A stretch of DNA of 64,000 nucleotides from Sycobia sp. Sy_11 (GCA_018907035.1 JACCIC010000123.1:310001-374000), one strand, 5' to 3'; positions 25,826 to 39,989 are shown, counted from the first letter of the stretch. The notes: generated by a model not told the origin, from the letters alone. Translations and numbers: made by a program.

Positions 25826-26051
25826 CATTCATAAAAAGAAAAATCAATCGAGCAAAATTTAAAGCTATTTCCTCGAAAAGTACTCAAATTCTTGTCATAA
25901 CTTATATAAAATCTGTGACTTCGAAGCAAGCGAAGAGCTGGACTGTAATTCCTCATCTCGTTCGTGCTCAACGTCGTCATTCAATCTCGATCGATCGGAA
26001 TTCTTATTAATTTTCTATCCTTCGTTAGACGCGCAAATATCTTGTCTAGAC

Positions 26052-26052
<1 letters not shown>

Positions 26053-26102
<50 letters not shown>
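26053..26102. repeat. (TA)n microsatellite
   Basis: About 25 TA units, 150 bp before a long (GA)n tract. Confidence 0.95.
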
Positions 26103-26106
<4 letters not shown>

Positions 26107-26251
26107 ATCCTGTTCCCCACCCCCATCAGTTTCATTCCTTTAAGAAATCTTTCCCTCTCCCTCTTCGTGCGGGAGCGGGCTGATCACGTTGCACAGAAAT
26201 CGGAAGCGTTCGAACGAGCAATGACGCAAATCGACAGAGAGAGAAGGAGAC

Positions 26252-26253
<2 letters not shown>

Positions 26254-26341
<88 letters not shown>
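26254..26341. repeat. (GA)n microsatellite
   Basis: About 44 GA units, the longest pure purine tract in the window. Long GA tracts can bind GAGA-factor-type proteins in insects and can form triplex DNA. Confidence 0.95.
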
Positions 26342-26343
<2 letters not shown>

Positions 26344-27277
26344 AGGAAGTCAGGAAGGAGGAAGGTAAAAGTAAAAAAGAAATCGGCCCATCGTTGTCGG
26401 GCGCACCTCTTTTGCAATACCTCGTATAGGAGACTTTTTTGAGGTCCATCGGATCTTAGCGCATCTAAAGACCGGAAAACGCGCGCATCGCTTTATTCAT
26501 CGTCGGGCCGATGTTTTACTACAACTCTTTTCTTCTCTCTCTTTAGTTCTTTAATTCACTACAGTCCTCGCACACCCTTTCCCCCTCTTTATTTTTTTAT
26601 CGTTCCCTACTTCCTTCTCTACTTTATTGTTTATTTTCTACCACACAGTGTATATACGTCCGCATTATGTGAGTTTCGTACGTCGCTATTATAACATTCG
26701 TGGCTCTGGATTAGCGCTACATTTAATATAATTATTACATGCGAAGAGGTGTGCACAGCAAAGCTGACAAATGATCAAGAAAGAAATGCGGACGATCGTT
26801 GTGGGATTTTGTAAGAGTTCGCAATGTGGTATATTATGAGAGCGTATTCGCATTACATTATATATATTGTTCTAAATATGATTGCTCTAAATTTTGACAT
26901 TTTTAAAGCTTCAAAAGCATATGTCTGTCGCTTGTTCATTTTAGTCGTACACGTTGACGAGCGCGCTCGTACAACTAACTTCAAAAAAATAACTTAACCA
27001 TTATTGCTGCAATCGAGAATCCTTGGCCTGTAGCGCAAAAACTTTTTGCAACTTTCCTAAATGCATAATATCTTTATATGCGACTCCCCTGTTCATTACC
27101 GACCCACTAATGCTAAAAGTCCTGTTTATAAACCCTATATATAAAATCAATGAACGTAATTACTGGACCAGCTGGCATTTATTTATTCCTTGGTCAGAAA
27201 AAAGTGATATGTCATGCAGACCGTGTACAAAAATTCTTTTGATAGAAAATCCTAGTCGAAGTTTAATCTATATAATG

Positions 27278-27281
<4 letters not shown>

Positions 27282-27322
<41 letters not shown>
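27282..27322. repeat. (TA)n microsatellite
   Basis: About 20 TA units. Confidence 0.95.
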
Positions 27323-27327
<5 letters not shown>

Positions 27328-27539
27328 CGTATGATATTAGTAATAATTTCCTTAGTTGTTTGTTTATACTGACACTTTTTAAATGATGATAAAATGTCTT
27401 GAACTATTAAGACACGCTTCTAAAGCTATCACTGTCGAAAGGTGCTTCGACTTTCGCAGTAAGTCAAATTAGAGGATATTTTAATTGTTGTTTAAATAAA
27501 ATAAAAAACTGTATATGGAAGCTATCCATTACAGCGTCC

Positions 27540-28040
27540 GTGCAGTACCGTAGCTGTGACGTGAATATATAAAAAGAAATAGAAAAAAGCTGCGTCTAAT
27601 GAGCAGGAAACAGCGATGACGAAGTCCATAAATATATTTCAAGTCCAGAATTTCCTCCTCGGCACGTTTACCTTATTTACCGATTGATCAGTTTATTCGC
27701 TCGCACCCGTAAACCGCGCATGGCTGAAGCCGAGGCAAAAGTCTCACGTAATAGGAAGGAGAGGAAACTTACACTGGAGCATATACATATATATAATAAT
27801 ACGGAAAAAATACCCAAAGAAGCTCCCGCCCTCCCCTAACCACCATCGAACTACTAGATCTACTCAAGTCTTGCGTGAAAACATGTCTCCAAACTTTGTG
27901 CTCGATTAGCGGCGGGGGGGGGGGTTATAGTAAAGTCGGAGGACACGCGTGGAGAATCTATGGAGAATCAAAGAGACATCGCGTACAATGGAGGCAATTC
28001 CCTAAAAGCGTTTCCGCTGCAGACCGTGGCTACACACACC

Positions 28041-28071
<31 letters not shown>

Positions 28072-28480
28072 GCACGCACACACCGACAAGCTACGGTGTC
28101 GGCTGCGCATACGCATAACAAAGAAAGCGAAGAGAATTCTCAAAGGATTAGCGCGCTGCACAGCATCGGCTTTCACCGTTTGGTTTCCGGGGGACTGGGA
28201 GATGGTCGCAGGCCTTGCGCAAACACTCATAAGTGTATGGACGCGCGCACACACACTCACAACGAAGCGAACGAATAGTCGGTCCCGGCAATGTATGCCT
28301 TAATACAGAATATATAAAGAATCATTGATGGGATCCTTGTCGACGATAATCCGAGTGAGCCTCCGAGCGAGGCGTGCGTCCGACGCGCGCAGACCGACGC
28401 CGCGATGAGCGCAGGGCGAATATTATAAAATGTTGGGGCCGGGGGAGGAGAGAGGCCGCAGCTAATAAAAGGAAGCACAG
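27540..28480. other. GC-richer block with CA/CG repeat
   Basis: Contains a G10-11 run near 27911 and a compound CA/CG repeat at 28032-28082. The 142-codon plus frame at 27875-28303 runs through the repeat and has no domain, so it is not called. Confidence 0.45.
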
Positions 28481-28499
28481 GATGTGAAAAAAAAACAGA

Positions 28500-29008
28500 A
28501 TTGATGACGACTTTGCGGCTAAAGGGAGAGCTTCTTATTCGATATATTTGTTGCGATATGTGCGCACAACTTCTCGACGATCATATTCGAAATGAGTTTT
28601 TGGTTCCTTCATCTTTAAGCTCAAATATTGATATATGAAGTGCAAAAATTTTATGCTTAAACTTCTATATATATATACAGCTCTGCTACAACATGAGTTC
28701 TGTTAACGATTGTTCAAAATTATTTATCCTTTATATATACTGAAGACATTAATAATATAACAAGAATAATATTAACCTTTATTTGTTAAGTTATAAAATA
28801 TTAAATTAACTATATTAATATATTTAATATGTATGTAAACATATATTGTGCTTTCGATTTCATGGAGCTTAGGAGCTCACACTAAAGCAAAACCTAGGGT
28901 AATTTGTCCCACTCCCACCCATTTGACGGTGAAGCTGTAATTTTCGAGAATTAGCAATAGGTATAAGAATTTAGTTTATTAAGTGAAATTTTACCGGATA
29001 AAATATTT

Positions 29009-29056
<48 letters not shown>

Positions 29057-29600
29057 TCTTTTCAAAGTGTGAAAGTAAGTGTTAAAATATGTGTGTACGT
29101 ATAGAACTACGTATTCTGGTCCGTATAACCAGACTGAGCGCCAAAAGATAGCATTTGTCAAAATCTACAAATGCATGCGCAGAATTCGTAGTTTCTTTTT
29201 CAAAGACTCGAAATCATATATTATACCAAGCCTAAGACCAAAAGCAGTTATAGCAAGTATACATATTTGCGAAATATAGTGACACGTATAAGATTTATTT
29301 TAATGTTTTTTTAAAAATACATATTGACCCTACCGGAGCCTACAAGTGCGATAAAAAAAATTAAGAATCCTCAATCTTTTTTCTCGATAATTTTCAAATT
29401 TACGGATAATATTCTTTTAAACGTGAAAAATAATTCATACATTCTAGAGTCGCTTTAAAAATATTTTAAAAATATCTTTAAAAATATTTCTTTAAAAATA
29501 TCGCAATTTTCATTTACTGCCAGAATATTATACGAAAAAAGGATAATCATCAGTTTTATACAATGAGAAAAATGATGATATATTCATAGGAAGTATTAAT
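28500..29600. other. AT-rich spacer with (TA)n tract
   Basis: About 21 TA units at 29011-29054. No gene was recognised. Confidence 0.65.
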
Positions 29601-29829
29601 TTGTTTTGCGTTCATCTTTAAAAGCGTCCGCTAAATTAAAATTAAATATATCTTTAAGTCGGGCTTGCAAAAAGTTCTGAAATTTTACGCAAAATCTAAT
29701 AATCGAAATAATGTATGACTTTTTTTCATTGCCAGTATCTTTATTAAATTGCTTTGTTATATCTTTGGATACATTCGTAAATATATTAACAAGATAGGCT
29801 GAGAAGAAGAATGGTGATGAAGATCCAGC

Positions 29830-30390
29830 TACTAGGAGCTCCAATATTAACAAAATCAAAGTTGAATGGACCGCTATCGTCAATACGGCACGTGGTGGTC
29901 AGACGTTGTATCCGATTTCGCGCGACGGACTTTCAAGCCGCCGATCGAAGGAGGAAAAGTTGCGAGCTATGCGCCTCTGAACCGCTGCGAAGGACGTGGT
30001 CGGGGAAGTATACCAGAAATAAGGATAAGTGCGATAGACAGTGAGAGCTATACTATATATATATCCAACGAAACATTCCAAACGGGGAATTGACGGGGGG
30101 GGGGTCAGATAGAGGGTGAAATAGAGTTAGTTCGAGGATTTCGCCGCGCGGGCGTATATGTACAGCGAATGGATTCCGCGCACTCGGAGATGTATATCCC
30201 ACACCGGACAAACGCACGATGCCCCTGGCTTCACCTCTCCCTCCCCGCACTCGTCTGTTCCACTGCCTTATACTACTACAGCGCGCCAATGTCAGTATAG
30301 GGGAGAACGGCACTCGCTCCCGGCGAGGCGCACGGTCTTCAAATGGCATCAGGCACCGGTGTCGATACGAATTCCCCGTTAATTGAGGTT
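29830..30390. other. GC/CpG-rich island
   Basis: GC-rich block with a G10 run near 30095 and C-rich runs downstream (30465-30500). Two plus-strand frames and two minus-strand frames are open here, none with domains. Confidence 0.45.
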
Positions 30391-30559
30391 AGGCCTTCCG
30401 TTACATTTTATTCCTCGTTTATTTGTAGCTCACGGCGATTCTTCTGCCTTCCCCGCCCCCTCTTGTTCACCCCCCCCCTCTCTCTCTTTCTCACCCCCCC
30501 CATCTCGTCTTTTTTACTATATTCGCTCTTTTCACTGTTATATCTTTTGTTTTTTTTTC

Positions 30560-32560
30560 GCGAATAAGATAATTAAATTACTTAACATACAGTACACAGG
30601 TATACGAAACTACCGACACAGCCGAGAACATGGCATGTCGTCCCGAAGCGGCATTTAACGAAGCTAATTATTAGTATCATCCATTCCTCCAGAATCTAGC
30701 TTTCTCTTTTCCTCCACTTTTTCTTAACTTTAATTATCGCATCTTCTGCTCTTTGTACGCATATTAATATTAAATAATAAGTATCCATCTTCTTTTAACT
30801 AAATAAGTATAATGGTAAGAAAAATACTTAATTGTCGTAACTTCAAATACAGGAATTTAAAAAAGTATGCCGACACACACAACTTCTAATCGATTTAATT
30901 ACATTTTTTTTTTAAATTTATAATATTGTACATTAACTATACAATTGCACCACTTCAACCTTAAAATCGCAGCTTTATGGTGTTTACTTTGGCTCCTGCT
31001 ATTGCTATGCTGCTAGAAATATTCTATTCTTTAATTTTCTAACTCTCAAAATCGATTTCGAAATTGGTTTAAACTATGGAAACACCATTATATATGCATT
31101 TTGTAAAAATTACTTCGCATATTTACCTATGCTCATCAAACCCAACAGAGACTGATTACTTTTAGATCTATTTCTTCCCTTGTTTCCATATCTATTTTTA
31201 TAGAATTGCTTTATTCATGTACCTGAAACAAAAAGGAATTATTTATAGTTGTTACCGGAACTTATATTAGCAGCAGTTATTTTCAAAAAATTATTGTCTT
31301 GTTAATTTTTTATTGTTAATAGTTCGTATTGATTATGACGCTTTTAAATAATATGTAATATAGCATAATAATAAACCAAAATATTTTTTAAAATCGTTTA
31401 GAAGTGACTTAATAATAAAATATTTCTTCAATCATATTTCACAATAGTTGATGAATGACAAATGAAACGAATCTATAGAATGATAATTTTAATCAAATAA
31501 AATATCAATTTTTTATTAATACTAAGAAAGTAAAAAGTTACACTTTGACTAAAAATTTTAAACAAATCGAAATGCAGGTTTATGATAAAACTGTATTTAA
31601 AAAATGGTCACTAATGAATTTCAACAGCATTCAATTATATACATACACTTATATACATGTGTACGTTTGAACTTCGGGGCAAATAAAATGCAGATAAGTA
31701 GATTTATATTAATAAATTAAATAGTTATATTAGTGACTAAATTTTTCTACATTATATATCATTTTAAACTAGTTTATTTGAAAAAAATAGATATACTCTG
31801 AATAATTAAGGTCCTTGTTCTTTAAGTATAAAGTAAGTATCGGTTATATATGAATGTTAAATTTATAGGGATGCAGAGAAGAAGAGTGAATATTCTACAA
31901 CTAATACATCTATAGTAATGGTAATTAATTTTAAATGATTAATGAAAATTCAATATGATAAAGATTTATATATAAAGCTGATTATATATGGGGATCTTTA
32001 ATCAACTCCTTATATAGATCTTTGCATCAGCATAACCATTAGATATTTTCATAAATGCAGTTATTTCCGTATTTAGAGCGATCAAAAAAAAAATTAATTA
32101 TATGAGCAATTGATTTAACTGACTCATTAAAATCGCTTAACAAACTGTTTCCTCTGCGGTTTCCTCATGCACGATAAAGATAAAAGCAATTCTAATTAAT
32201 CCGAGGATTTGCTTCCTACAACAGAACACCAATAGCAGATTTCCCTCTTTCATTCATTAACATTTTCGCTTTTAATAATACTTTTTTTACCGAAACGATC
32301 TCATTTATTTTTACTCTTTTCGTTCACCACAATTTAATGGACATTTCACAGAAAAGCGTTGAAATTAAATTGAAGTTTCGCTTTTATGTTTCTTTCACTT
32401 GCAGACACTTGCGCAGTAGGTAAAATAAATTAAAATGTATACATTATATTTACATTTTCAATAGTCTAACTTGACATTTTCTTATTTATGCTCAATGTTC
32501 TTTTACATGTCTCATGCGTGTAACGTATAAACATCGGATGCGACGTATTTATTGTACGTT
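30560..32560. other. AT-rich spacer, nothing recognised
   Basis: Two kilobases of AT-rich sequence without long frames, microsatellites or transposon motifs that I could see. Confidence 0.6.
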
Positions 32561-32574
32561 TAAAAATTTTACTA

Positions 32575-33490
32575 TATATTCTGGCAAAGTGAATACTCGC
32601 ACCCGCAATAGGGCGAACTCGCACTCGCACGCGCAAAAGGCTCCAGTAAAATATATTTCTTACGAAAAAAATTATTGCTGTTTGTCTTCTTGATTCTCGT
32701 TCCCTACCATATCATAATCTCGGAGAATAAACGAGCAACTGTATAGAGGCAAGTTTCATGTCGCAAGGGAAACGACGATCGCCGGCGCTTCTCCTCCGGC
32801 AATTTATACGTTTAGCGTGTTATATTAAGGAAATATAGTTTATGCAAATCTCGGTTAATTTGGCACAACGAGGAACAGAAAAATCCAAAGAAACGAGGAC
32901 CAAACGGGCTGCTGCCGTCGTGGCAACGAGGGGGAATTCTCGCTAGAACCAGAACGAGGGAGCGGCGATAGATTGTTGGGCGTGGATGTACGAGGTGTAT
33001 AGAGAGAGAGAGGGTGGGGAAGGGGGGCATCCGTCCCCCGACGAGTTTGCGGCATCGTTCGCGTCACACGCGCGCGGGACATGAAATTCTGCGGCACTCG
33101 CGAGCCGTTAATGTAATTATACGAGACTGCATGCGGGAGACGGGGAACCCAGCTCCAATTTGCCGCGGCCCGATAGTGCGAAAACGCGCTGGCGTATACG
33201 TAATACACGCGCCGCATCCGGTGTAATTTAGCTTAATTTGCTTAATACGCGAACGCGCGATAAGGTGGGTGAGGGACGGGGGAGAAAAGAAATATTGCGG
33301 GAGGAAAGTAAAGCGTCCACGTCGCCGAGTCGCGCGTTCGTTATTTTGCGTTCGAGGTGCGCGCGCGCGCCCCACGAACACTTAATGTAAAAAACCGCGC
33401 ACAGAGCCCGAGCGTCGTGGACCGCGAAGCGCGTACAGAATCAATGTCTGAATGATGCCGGGGCGCTCCTCCCCTTCTATATATAGGACG
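32575..33490. other. GC/CpG-rich island with embedded TAAT sites
   Basis: A GC-rich block containing isolated AT-rich homeodomain-like cores at 33108-33122 (GTTAATGTAATTATA) and 33226-33247 (TGTAATTTAGCTTAATTTGC). Clusters of TAAT within GC-rich DNA are common in insect developmental enhancers; function here is inference. Confidence 0.45.
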
Positions 33491-33809
33491 CGAAACGCAT
33501 ACGCGAAAACTATTAGTCTCTCATTAAATAAATGCCCCGTGCCAACTGCTTATAAATTTAAAGGGTTTCAGACGATTTTATATATGGCGGTTATTAAAAG
33601 CGGCAGGAAGTGTATTAGGTATATACTCGTACGTATACGTACCGTTAGTTTTCAATTGTATACAATGCAAGTTTTACATGCCCGAAGCACAAATAGAAAA
33701 TTTACTTTCCTTTGCTATATAAACGATAGCTATATTTCGCGAGTCTGATATACGAGGAAAAGTAATCTTCCTAATATATTTCATATATATATTTGCATAT
33801 GTGTGTGTA

Positions 33810-33810
<1 letters not shown>

Positions 33811-33842
<32 letters not shown>

Positions 33843-33873
33843 GCGCGCGCGCGCGCGCGCGTGTGTGTGTGTA
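33811..33873. repeat. Compound (TC)n-(GC)n-(GT)n microsatellite
   Basis: TC, then GC, then GT dinucleotide blocks in succession. Confidence 0.95.
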
Positions 33874-34212
33874 TGTAGTGGGTGACTAATAATAATAAAT
33901 GTTTTGTAAAATTGGTTGGTTCTCAAAAAACTTTCATTTCATTTTGTTTCATTGTATTTTAATATTACATACATAAAATTTCGATATAATAACGTACAGA
34001 TTTAAATTATTGATTAGTAAATTATATAATGTTTTTGCTTTAAATTTGGAATCTATAAATAACATCTGACTGAAGATTCCACGACAACTCCGCGTTTATA
34101 TTATTTTATATTCGAAACCATAAAGCCTTCAGACCAATTCAAACATCCCCAGGTTATTATTTATATTCATTATATGTATAGTGCAGACGTCATATCTCGC
34201 ATTCTCAATCTA

Positions 34213-34213
<1 letters not shown>

Positions 34214-34275
<62 letters not shown>
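34214..34275. repeat. (TA)n microsatellite
   Basis: About 31 TA units. Confidence 0.95.
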
Positions 34276-34276
<1 letters not shown>

Positions 34277-34885
34277 TTACACTCCTCGCCAAAAAAGAGC
34301 CGCTCTCGCGCGCGGCACCGCAAATTTCATGCAACAGGCACGCGTTGTAATATGTGGGAGCTCAAGGAGAGCGAATTTTGTTGGCCGCAAGTTCCGTGCG
34401 ACTTTATACATGCCGTAGTTCTACTTTTATAACCCGCGAGGAAGAACTGATGTATGATCCTTTTCGCGGTTAACCCGCGGAAATTTTGATTTCCCTTTGG
34501 GTGGTCCGCGTTCAAAAAGGACAACGATATCTGTGGTCGGTCGGCGTTGTATACATATGCGTTCTCTACTGTCTGTGTCGTTGCTGGTCTTGAGAGCTCC
34601 AAAAAACGAGTCGCGGAAGAGCGACGAGCCAATTTCTCAATGAACAAAGAGAGAGACAGAGAGAGAGAGTGAGAGGTATAGAGAAATAGAGAAAGAGAGA
34701 AAGAGATCGAAGTTTTTTCATATTTCTATTATATATATATGTGCGCGCCGCACATACTATACGATTTCTCGAAGCAGAAAGATAATTGGCAAGGAAAAAG
34801 CTCCTTAATACTTGTTTGATGCTGCGATGGCCAGAAAGGGTCACCAACTTTTCGATATGCGAATGGAACGAAATTTCTTGTAATA

Positions 34886-35099
<214 letters not shown>

Positions 35100-35101
<2 letters not shown>

Positions 35102-36980
35102 CAGGTTATGATACCAAATAATTACCTACATAATTGAGGAAGTAGACGTTCATAAGTGTAAATCCAAGCGATTCCACTTTAAACATCTCAGAGCTGATTT
35201 ATTACAAAACGATTACAAAATTTAAGTTTTCGAGCTATATTCTCGGGTAGTATATCAAATGCCAGATACGTTCTTTATCCGTCCAAGGAGAAAACTAAGC
35301 TCGTATGTGCTGCTACAGAAGATTATAGCGACGAAATTGCAAACTCGATGCAGCGAGCGCGAAGTAAAGTAAATAATTTATATACAGAAACAAGAATCTC
35401 TGCGAAAGATAAAGGCTTGTGCTGTTTATTGATAATGTTAGTATATTGAACTGATATATTCGTAAAATATTCGCGAGGAGCTTAAAAAGCGGAACATCAG
35501 CATCGGCTACTTTTTGTAGCAGTGGAAAGGAACCAGACGAGCTGTCCGCGCGGAATTTAATTCGGTTTCGCCGGCTCAGCGGCGCAGCGGGTAACGAGAC
35601 GATCTCGTCCCATTCTGTATATACGTGCATATAGACCGTGGCATGGCATCAGCCTTCGTCATCGAGCCATATACCACTTTCCCTCTCCTTGGCAGTTTTT
35701 TCTGTCTCTTTCTTTCTGACAATCCGCGCGAATTTCGTTCACGCGGAATTCGAGCTAATTCGGACAACGACTTAATCCGTTCTTTTCTTTCTATATTTAA
35801 GTGGATGCTCGCAAAAATATCGTTGAAGAGAAGGATATGGACTTTTTTTATAGGTTGGCTAACTGATGCGAGGATCTCATAAACTTGCCAAGGTGGTTAG
35901 GAGGCAAAGAATGAACGAAAAAAAACTTGCCTAGAATTAGAATTATAAAAAATCATGAAAAGAATGCCAGAAAAATTCCAATAATACATATGCCTTCTCA
36001 ATCGTTATAGATACACATTTAGTTTGCAATTCGAGCATATCAATCTATTTTGTCAAACTCCGCTTTTCCTTGACTTTTAATTTACAAATAAATTAATTAA
36101 ATCTTATAAGGAATATAATACCTGATACGTCATAGAAGAACAACTATTCTCAACGATATAATAGACGTATAAATAAGAAGGGCATCTGCAATAAGACATA
36201 AAGCATCCAATTCTAATTACCAGGTAAACTTCGTTTCCTGGTTGAAATCGAGACAAATTTTACATCAAAAATTGGCCAGCTCACTCTCGAGCTTAATATA
36301 ACAAGCTCAACTCTGCAAAAATTGCCCATTACTCTTGACCAAATCCCTTCTACCTAAACCAAACGCATTTGTTTCGCGTCTGCTCTACGACAATTAAAAT
36401 GGTCCAGTAAGTAAAGCCAGTTATTGGGCATTTACTGCCATTAATATAATATATATGCTACCAGACCAGTTCTTTTTCTTTTGCCCAGTAGCTGAGCAAT
36501 CAAAATTCTCATGATTTTTCTTTGAGAATTAATATCAGGTTATTAGTTTCTCATTCTACATCAATGCTATTAGTTGGATATTTAATTGCCCACTACTATT
36601 CATCGACAGATCGATGATTTTGGCCTATGATCGATGATTATTTGGCCATTTGCTTTTAGATCTTTTTTATGCATTAAAATTCACTCTAAAACTTACTTTT
36701 CAAAGCATCCAAACAGTAAGATTTCTTTTACGGATTATGTTGTTTTTTTATTCTCCACAACAGCTTCCTTCATCCTCCGTCTCTCATTCGATATGTACTA
36801 TGCTTTTTGCCGATCCAAATATTATTTCACCTCAATCAGCGAGTCTTTTGTGAAAGCGATGAATCGAAACTTATCCCTTTCTCTTTCTTCTCAATTTGCT
36901 CTTTCTCAAACTCTCAATTTGCTCTTACGAATCGGGACAGTGCCTTTAGATCACCAAATATATACCATATATTACATATG
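35100..36980. other. AT-rich spacer with a small GC-richer segment
   Basis: GC content rises modestly at about 35480-35780; the rest is AT-rich. No gene or transposon was recognised. Confidence 0.5.
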
Positions 36981-37039
36981 CATATAAACCTAGTGCATCC
37001 ATATATGACCAGCTAGGGCTCTGTCGGAGAAGTTAACAC

Positions 37040-37460
37040 TTTTTCTCTCATATATATGTTCACGAGCCACGGAGCCGCAGGACCGCGTTAATCGACTCCG
37101 CCTCTTCGTTTACGTGCCCGCATTTATGGGCCCGATTCTTCGAAAAGAAAACTTTGTCGAAACTTGGCGTACAGAGCGAGCGTCGGCGAATTGCGAAGTG
37201 CCGGCCTCGCACTCCCTCGGCTCCGCCTATATATCCCTTTTGGTAAAGGCAGCGGAGATTTTGTTTTCAGCGCTATCCCCGACCCGCGGGGAAATGAGCG
37301 GAACACCCGCGCCCTCCATCAGCCTGTTTTATGTCTCGAGATTAATGGCAAGATATAGTTTAAAGTTTTCGATTTAAATTTTTTCACCCCCCCCCCACGT
37401 TTTTTAGTCTAGAAATTTAGCGAGGACCGTGGCGTAGGGTCGAAAAGTTTTATGGAAGAT
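37040..37460. other. Small GC-rich island
   Basis: GC-rich segment ending in a C-rich run near 37387. Overlapping frames without domains. Confidence 0.4.
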
Positions 37461-37899
37461 TTTATGGACGCAGCTTACTTTCGATGCCTCTTTTAAACTT
37501 CAGCAACTACAGAAAAAAACTTCCAGCAATTGCTTGTTATATAACTTTTAGCAGCTTTTAGCTTTTTATTTCAAGAAAATTATTCCGGCATATTGCTTTT
37601 TTACAGATCTGGATTCATAGTATATTACATTTATTGTTTGTGTCTTATTTCAACATTATTAAGTGAAAATTTCTTAGATAGAAAAATAATTTTTTTAGTT
37701 TCAACATAACATATATGCAGAATGTACAGGAAAAAGAAAGCAATTATTTTTACCTCTATTTGAAGGCTTCAAAAATAATCAAATGTAGATCAAAGCCATT
37801 TTGTTTAAATTTTGGTTGTTTTAGTGGTATATAATTCAGTAATATCTATCTCGTAAAAGTTGCGATTCTTATATATACATATTTGAAGCAAGATGATGG

Positions 37900-38350
37900 A
37901 ACCATGTCTTGATACAACGCAATTAAAATTTCAGTCGACATTCCAGAGACTGCAACTTTTGAGTTATTTCTTCATTGAAACAGTGTAGATAAGAATTAAG
38001 CAGTTGTTCTAGAAAAACAGGCGAACCGAGAGTTCCATCTTTAAAACAGCCATTTTTCTTGTGTACGCTTATGCATTGTTATTGTGACATAGACATTTTT
38101 TCTTGTTGTTGTCATAAAATGATCCACTTTTCTTCATCGTGATTCACCACCCGCTTCAGTAAATACTTGATTTTTGTCAATATTATACTTTAATGAGATT
38201 CTTTGTGTTAACTATCCTAAAATCTATACAACGAGATTCTTCTTATATCGAGTCTGGTTTAAATGGTTGGAAAGGTTAATTGGGCAAATAATCATCCGTT
38301 AAAATAGTATAAATTTAATGGAACATCAATTGAAATTCCCCAATAAATTA
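37900..38350 (-). pseudogene. Possible heavily decayed mariner transposase relic
   Basis: On the minus strand one frame reads LLKRVVNHDEEKWIIL, resembling the mariner catalytic segment around the first Asp (LKRIVTGDEKW type), and an adjacent frame continues YDNNKKK where mariners have YDN-K-K. The same frame then stays mostly open for about 60 codons with scattered stops, but I cannot match the second and third Asp motifs. No terminal inverted repeats were found. It could be chance similarity. Confidence 0.3.
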
Positions 38351-38771
38351 GGCATCTATGAATATAGGTCCATTATTATTTCTTATCTTAATAAAAGGCC
38401 AGGGCTTATTTAATAAGAATTCTGTAAAGAATTTAAGTAAAAAGAAGTACTAGTTGTCAACATGCAAGTGTATTATATATTTTTGGAGTTGACAGGTGTT
38501 ATAACTAGTAAAATTTTACTGGGCTGATTTTGGAGGTAGTAAATAAGTAGCTACCTCAGCCACTTTAGGCCAAATCCATCACCCACGTCTGATAGTTTCT
38601 TCTAAACTACTCCCGAAACTACTCGAAAAGATTTTTATTATAGTAAATCCTATTTTTTAATGCTACGCAAATGTAATTCAACCGAATTTTAAAAAGGCAA
38701 GATATAGAATAGAAATGTCATAACTATTTGAAAAAATAATTTTTTTCCTTTTTTATTCACATCTAATATAT

Positions 38772-38775
<4 letters not shown>

Positions 38776-38824
<49 letters not shown>
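38776..38824. repeat. (CA)n-(TA)n microsatellite
   Basis: Short ACAC run, then about 20 TA units. Confidence 0.95.
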
Positions 38825-38827
<3 letters not shown>

Positions 38828-39084
38828 GAAAATTTTATTACAAATTTAGTTTTTCGCTTTTTCCCGTAATTATATTTTATTTTACCTTCTAATCTGCTAT
38901 TTATTTCTATACTAAAATCTACTTAGATCGAGAGAAATCACATAGTTATTGCAGCTTATATCATAGATCCGTGTTTTGACCAGTTTTTCCAATGCAGCTT
39001 ATTAGAATATTATAATTTATATTCTAATGGTTCTCCTAATTCCATTTAATTTCCGCCATTAAATGTACGTTATCTTATAGAGCT

Positions 39085-39140
39085 TAACCATCTCGCTCTG
39101 AACCTGAGATTCCGAGTTCTAACCCTCGAAACTAACCATA
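39085..39140 (+). mobile_element. tRNA-like (SINE-type) relic
   Basis: The plus strand reads GAGCTTAACCATCTCGCTC, then an anticodon-arm-like CTCG/GAG pairing, then CCGAGTTCTAACCCTCG, which resembles a T arm and B box. Spacing between the A-like and B-like boxes is tRNA-like. The acceptor stem does not close, so it is a SINE head or tRNA relic, not a functional tRNA. Confidence 0.33.
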
Positions 39141-39389
39141 GTTATGATAAGCCATGCTTCACGACGCTCTCCGCTGCTTGACCCGTTAAGAAGTTGGATT
39201 TACACTACGCGAAACCCAGTTACAATCGAATTTATTTCTCAATGAATAGTTTCGACTTATAGCAGCGAGTGCGTTACTTTAGAAAGAAAAAATTGTACTC
39301 TCCGAAGCATTCGGAAAAGGGAATTTTCGAGTCCGTCCGTTAAAAATCTTTCAATCTGTAAAAGACGGATCCCTTCCTGCTTTCTTCTT

Positions 39390-39660
39390 TCAGAGAAAAA
39401 AACACATATCTCATCGAAAAGCCACCACGCATCTTTTCAAGCTCTATACTCACGCGCGTGCACAAACCTATGCCGTGGCTCCTCCGCTCGAGCGGACGAC
39501 ATAAATATTATAATATATTATAAGTACGTGCATCGGCGTAAGATCGCAGATCGGTGAAGAGCCGGTCACCGCGCGAGGGAATCGGATTTTTGGAAGAGAG
39601 GGCGAGGGCGCACACGCCGCTGGAATTTTAATTTATTGAAAAGTCAGGCATTTGAATGCT
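39390..39660. other. Small GC-rich block
   Basis: GC-rich and CpG-bearing segment between AT-rich flanks, no coding signal. Confidence 0.35.
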
Positions 39661-39912
39661 TGCATACTCATACACGTACTCTTCCTTTTTGATTTCAGGT
39701 ATATACGAATTCTCGGGCTTATTTTCATTCCGCGTGCACTTTCTTTATTTTTTATTATTTACTCGACAGTCAAATACTTACGGGAGTCACAATATGAGTG
39801 TGAATTTTTCAGATCTCTTTTTATGCATATATCTGTTTCCGTCCAAAGTTGAAAATTCGTAATGTCGTATAAGAATCGAGGGTTGTTGCATAAAAAAATA
39901 TTTTACTTTTTA

Positions 39913-39974
39913 CTATTATCATTATTATTATTATTGTTATTATTATTATTATTGGTATTATTATTATTATTTTA
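39913..39974. repeat. (TTA)n trinucleotide repeat
   Basis: Imperfect TTA repeats with TTG and GGT interruptions. On the minus strand this forms the (TAA)n tail of the SINE-like unit to its right. Confidence 0.9.
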
Positions 39975-39989
39975 TATATATATTTTTTA

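Noticed and set aside
26101..26449. Frames encoding Arg-Glu or Ser-Leu repeats around 26.2 kb, and similar frames at 13.2 and 58.2 kb
   Set aside because: They are translations of (GA)n or (TC)n microsatellites, not proteins.
29596..29883. Minus-strand frame with a signal-peptide-like start (hydrophobic ILLILELLVAGSSSP)
   Set aside because: The apparent start is TTG and there is no in-frame ATG before an upstream stop. Without an acceptor-supported exon it cannot be called.
38533..38565. Hairpin with GAGGTAG/CTACCTC arms near 38.54 kb, resembling the let-7 seed
   Set aside because: Only the 7-base seed matches; the rest of the mature sequence and the precursor arms do not.
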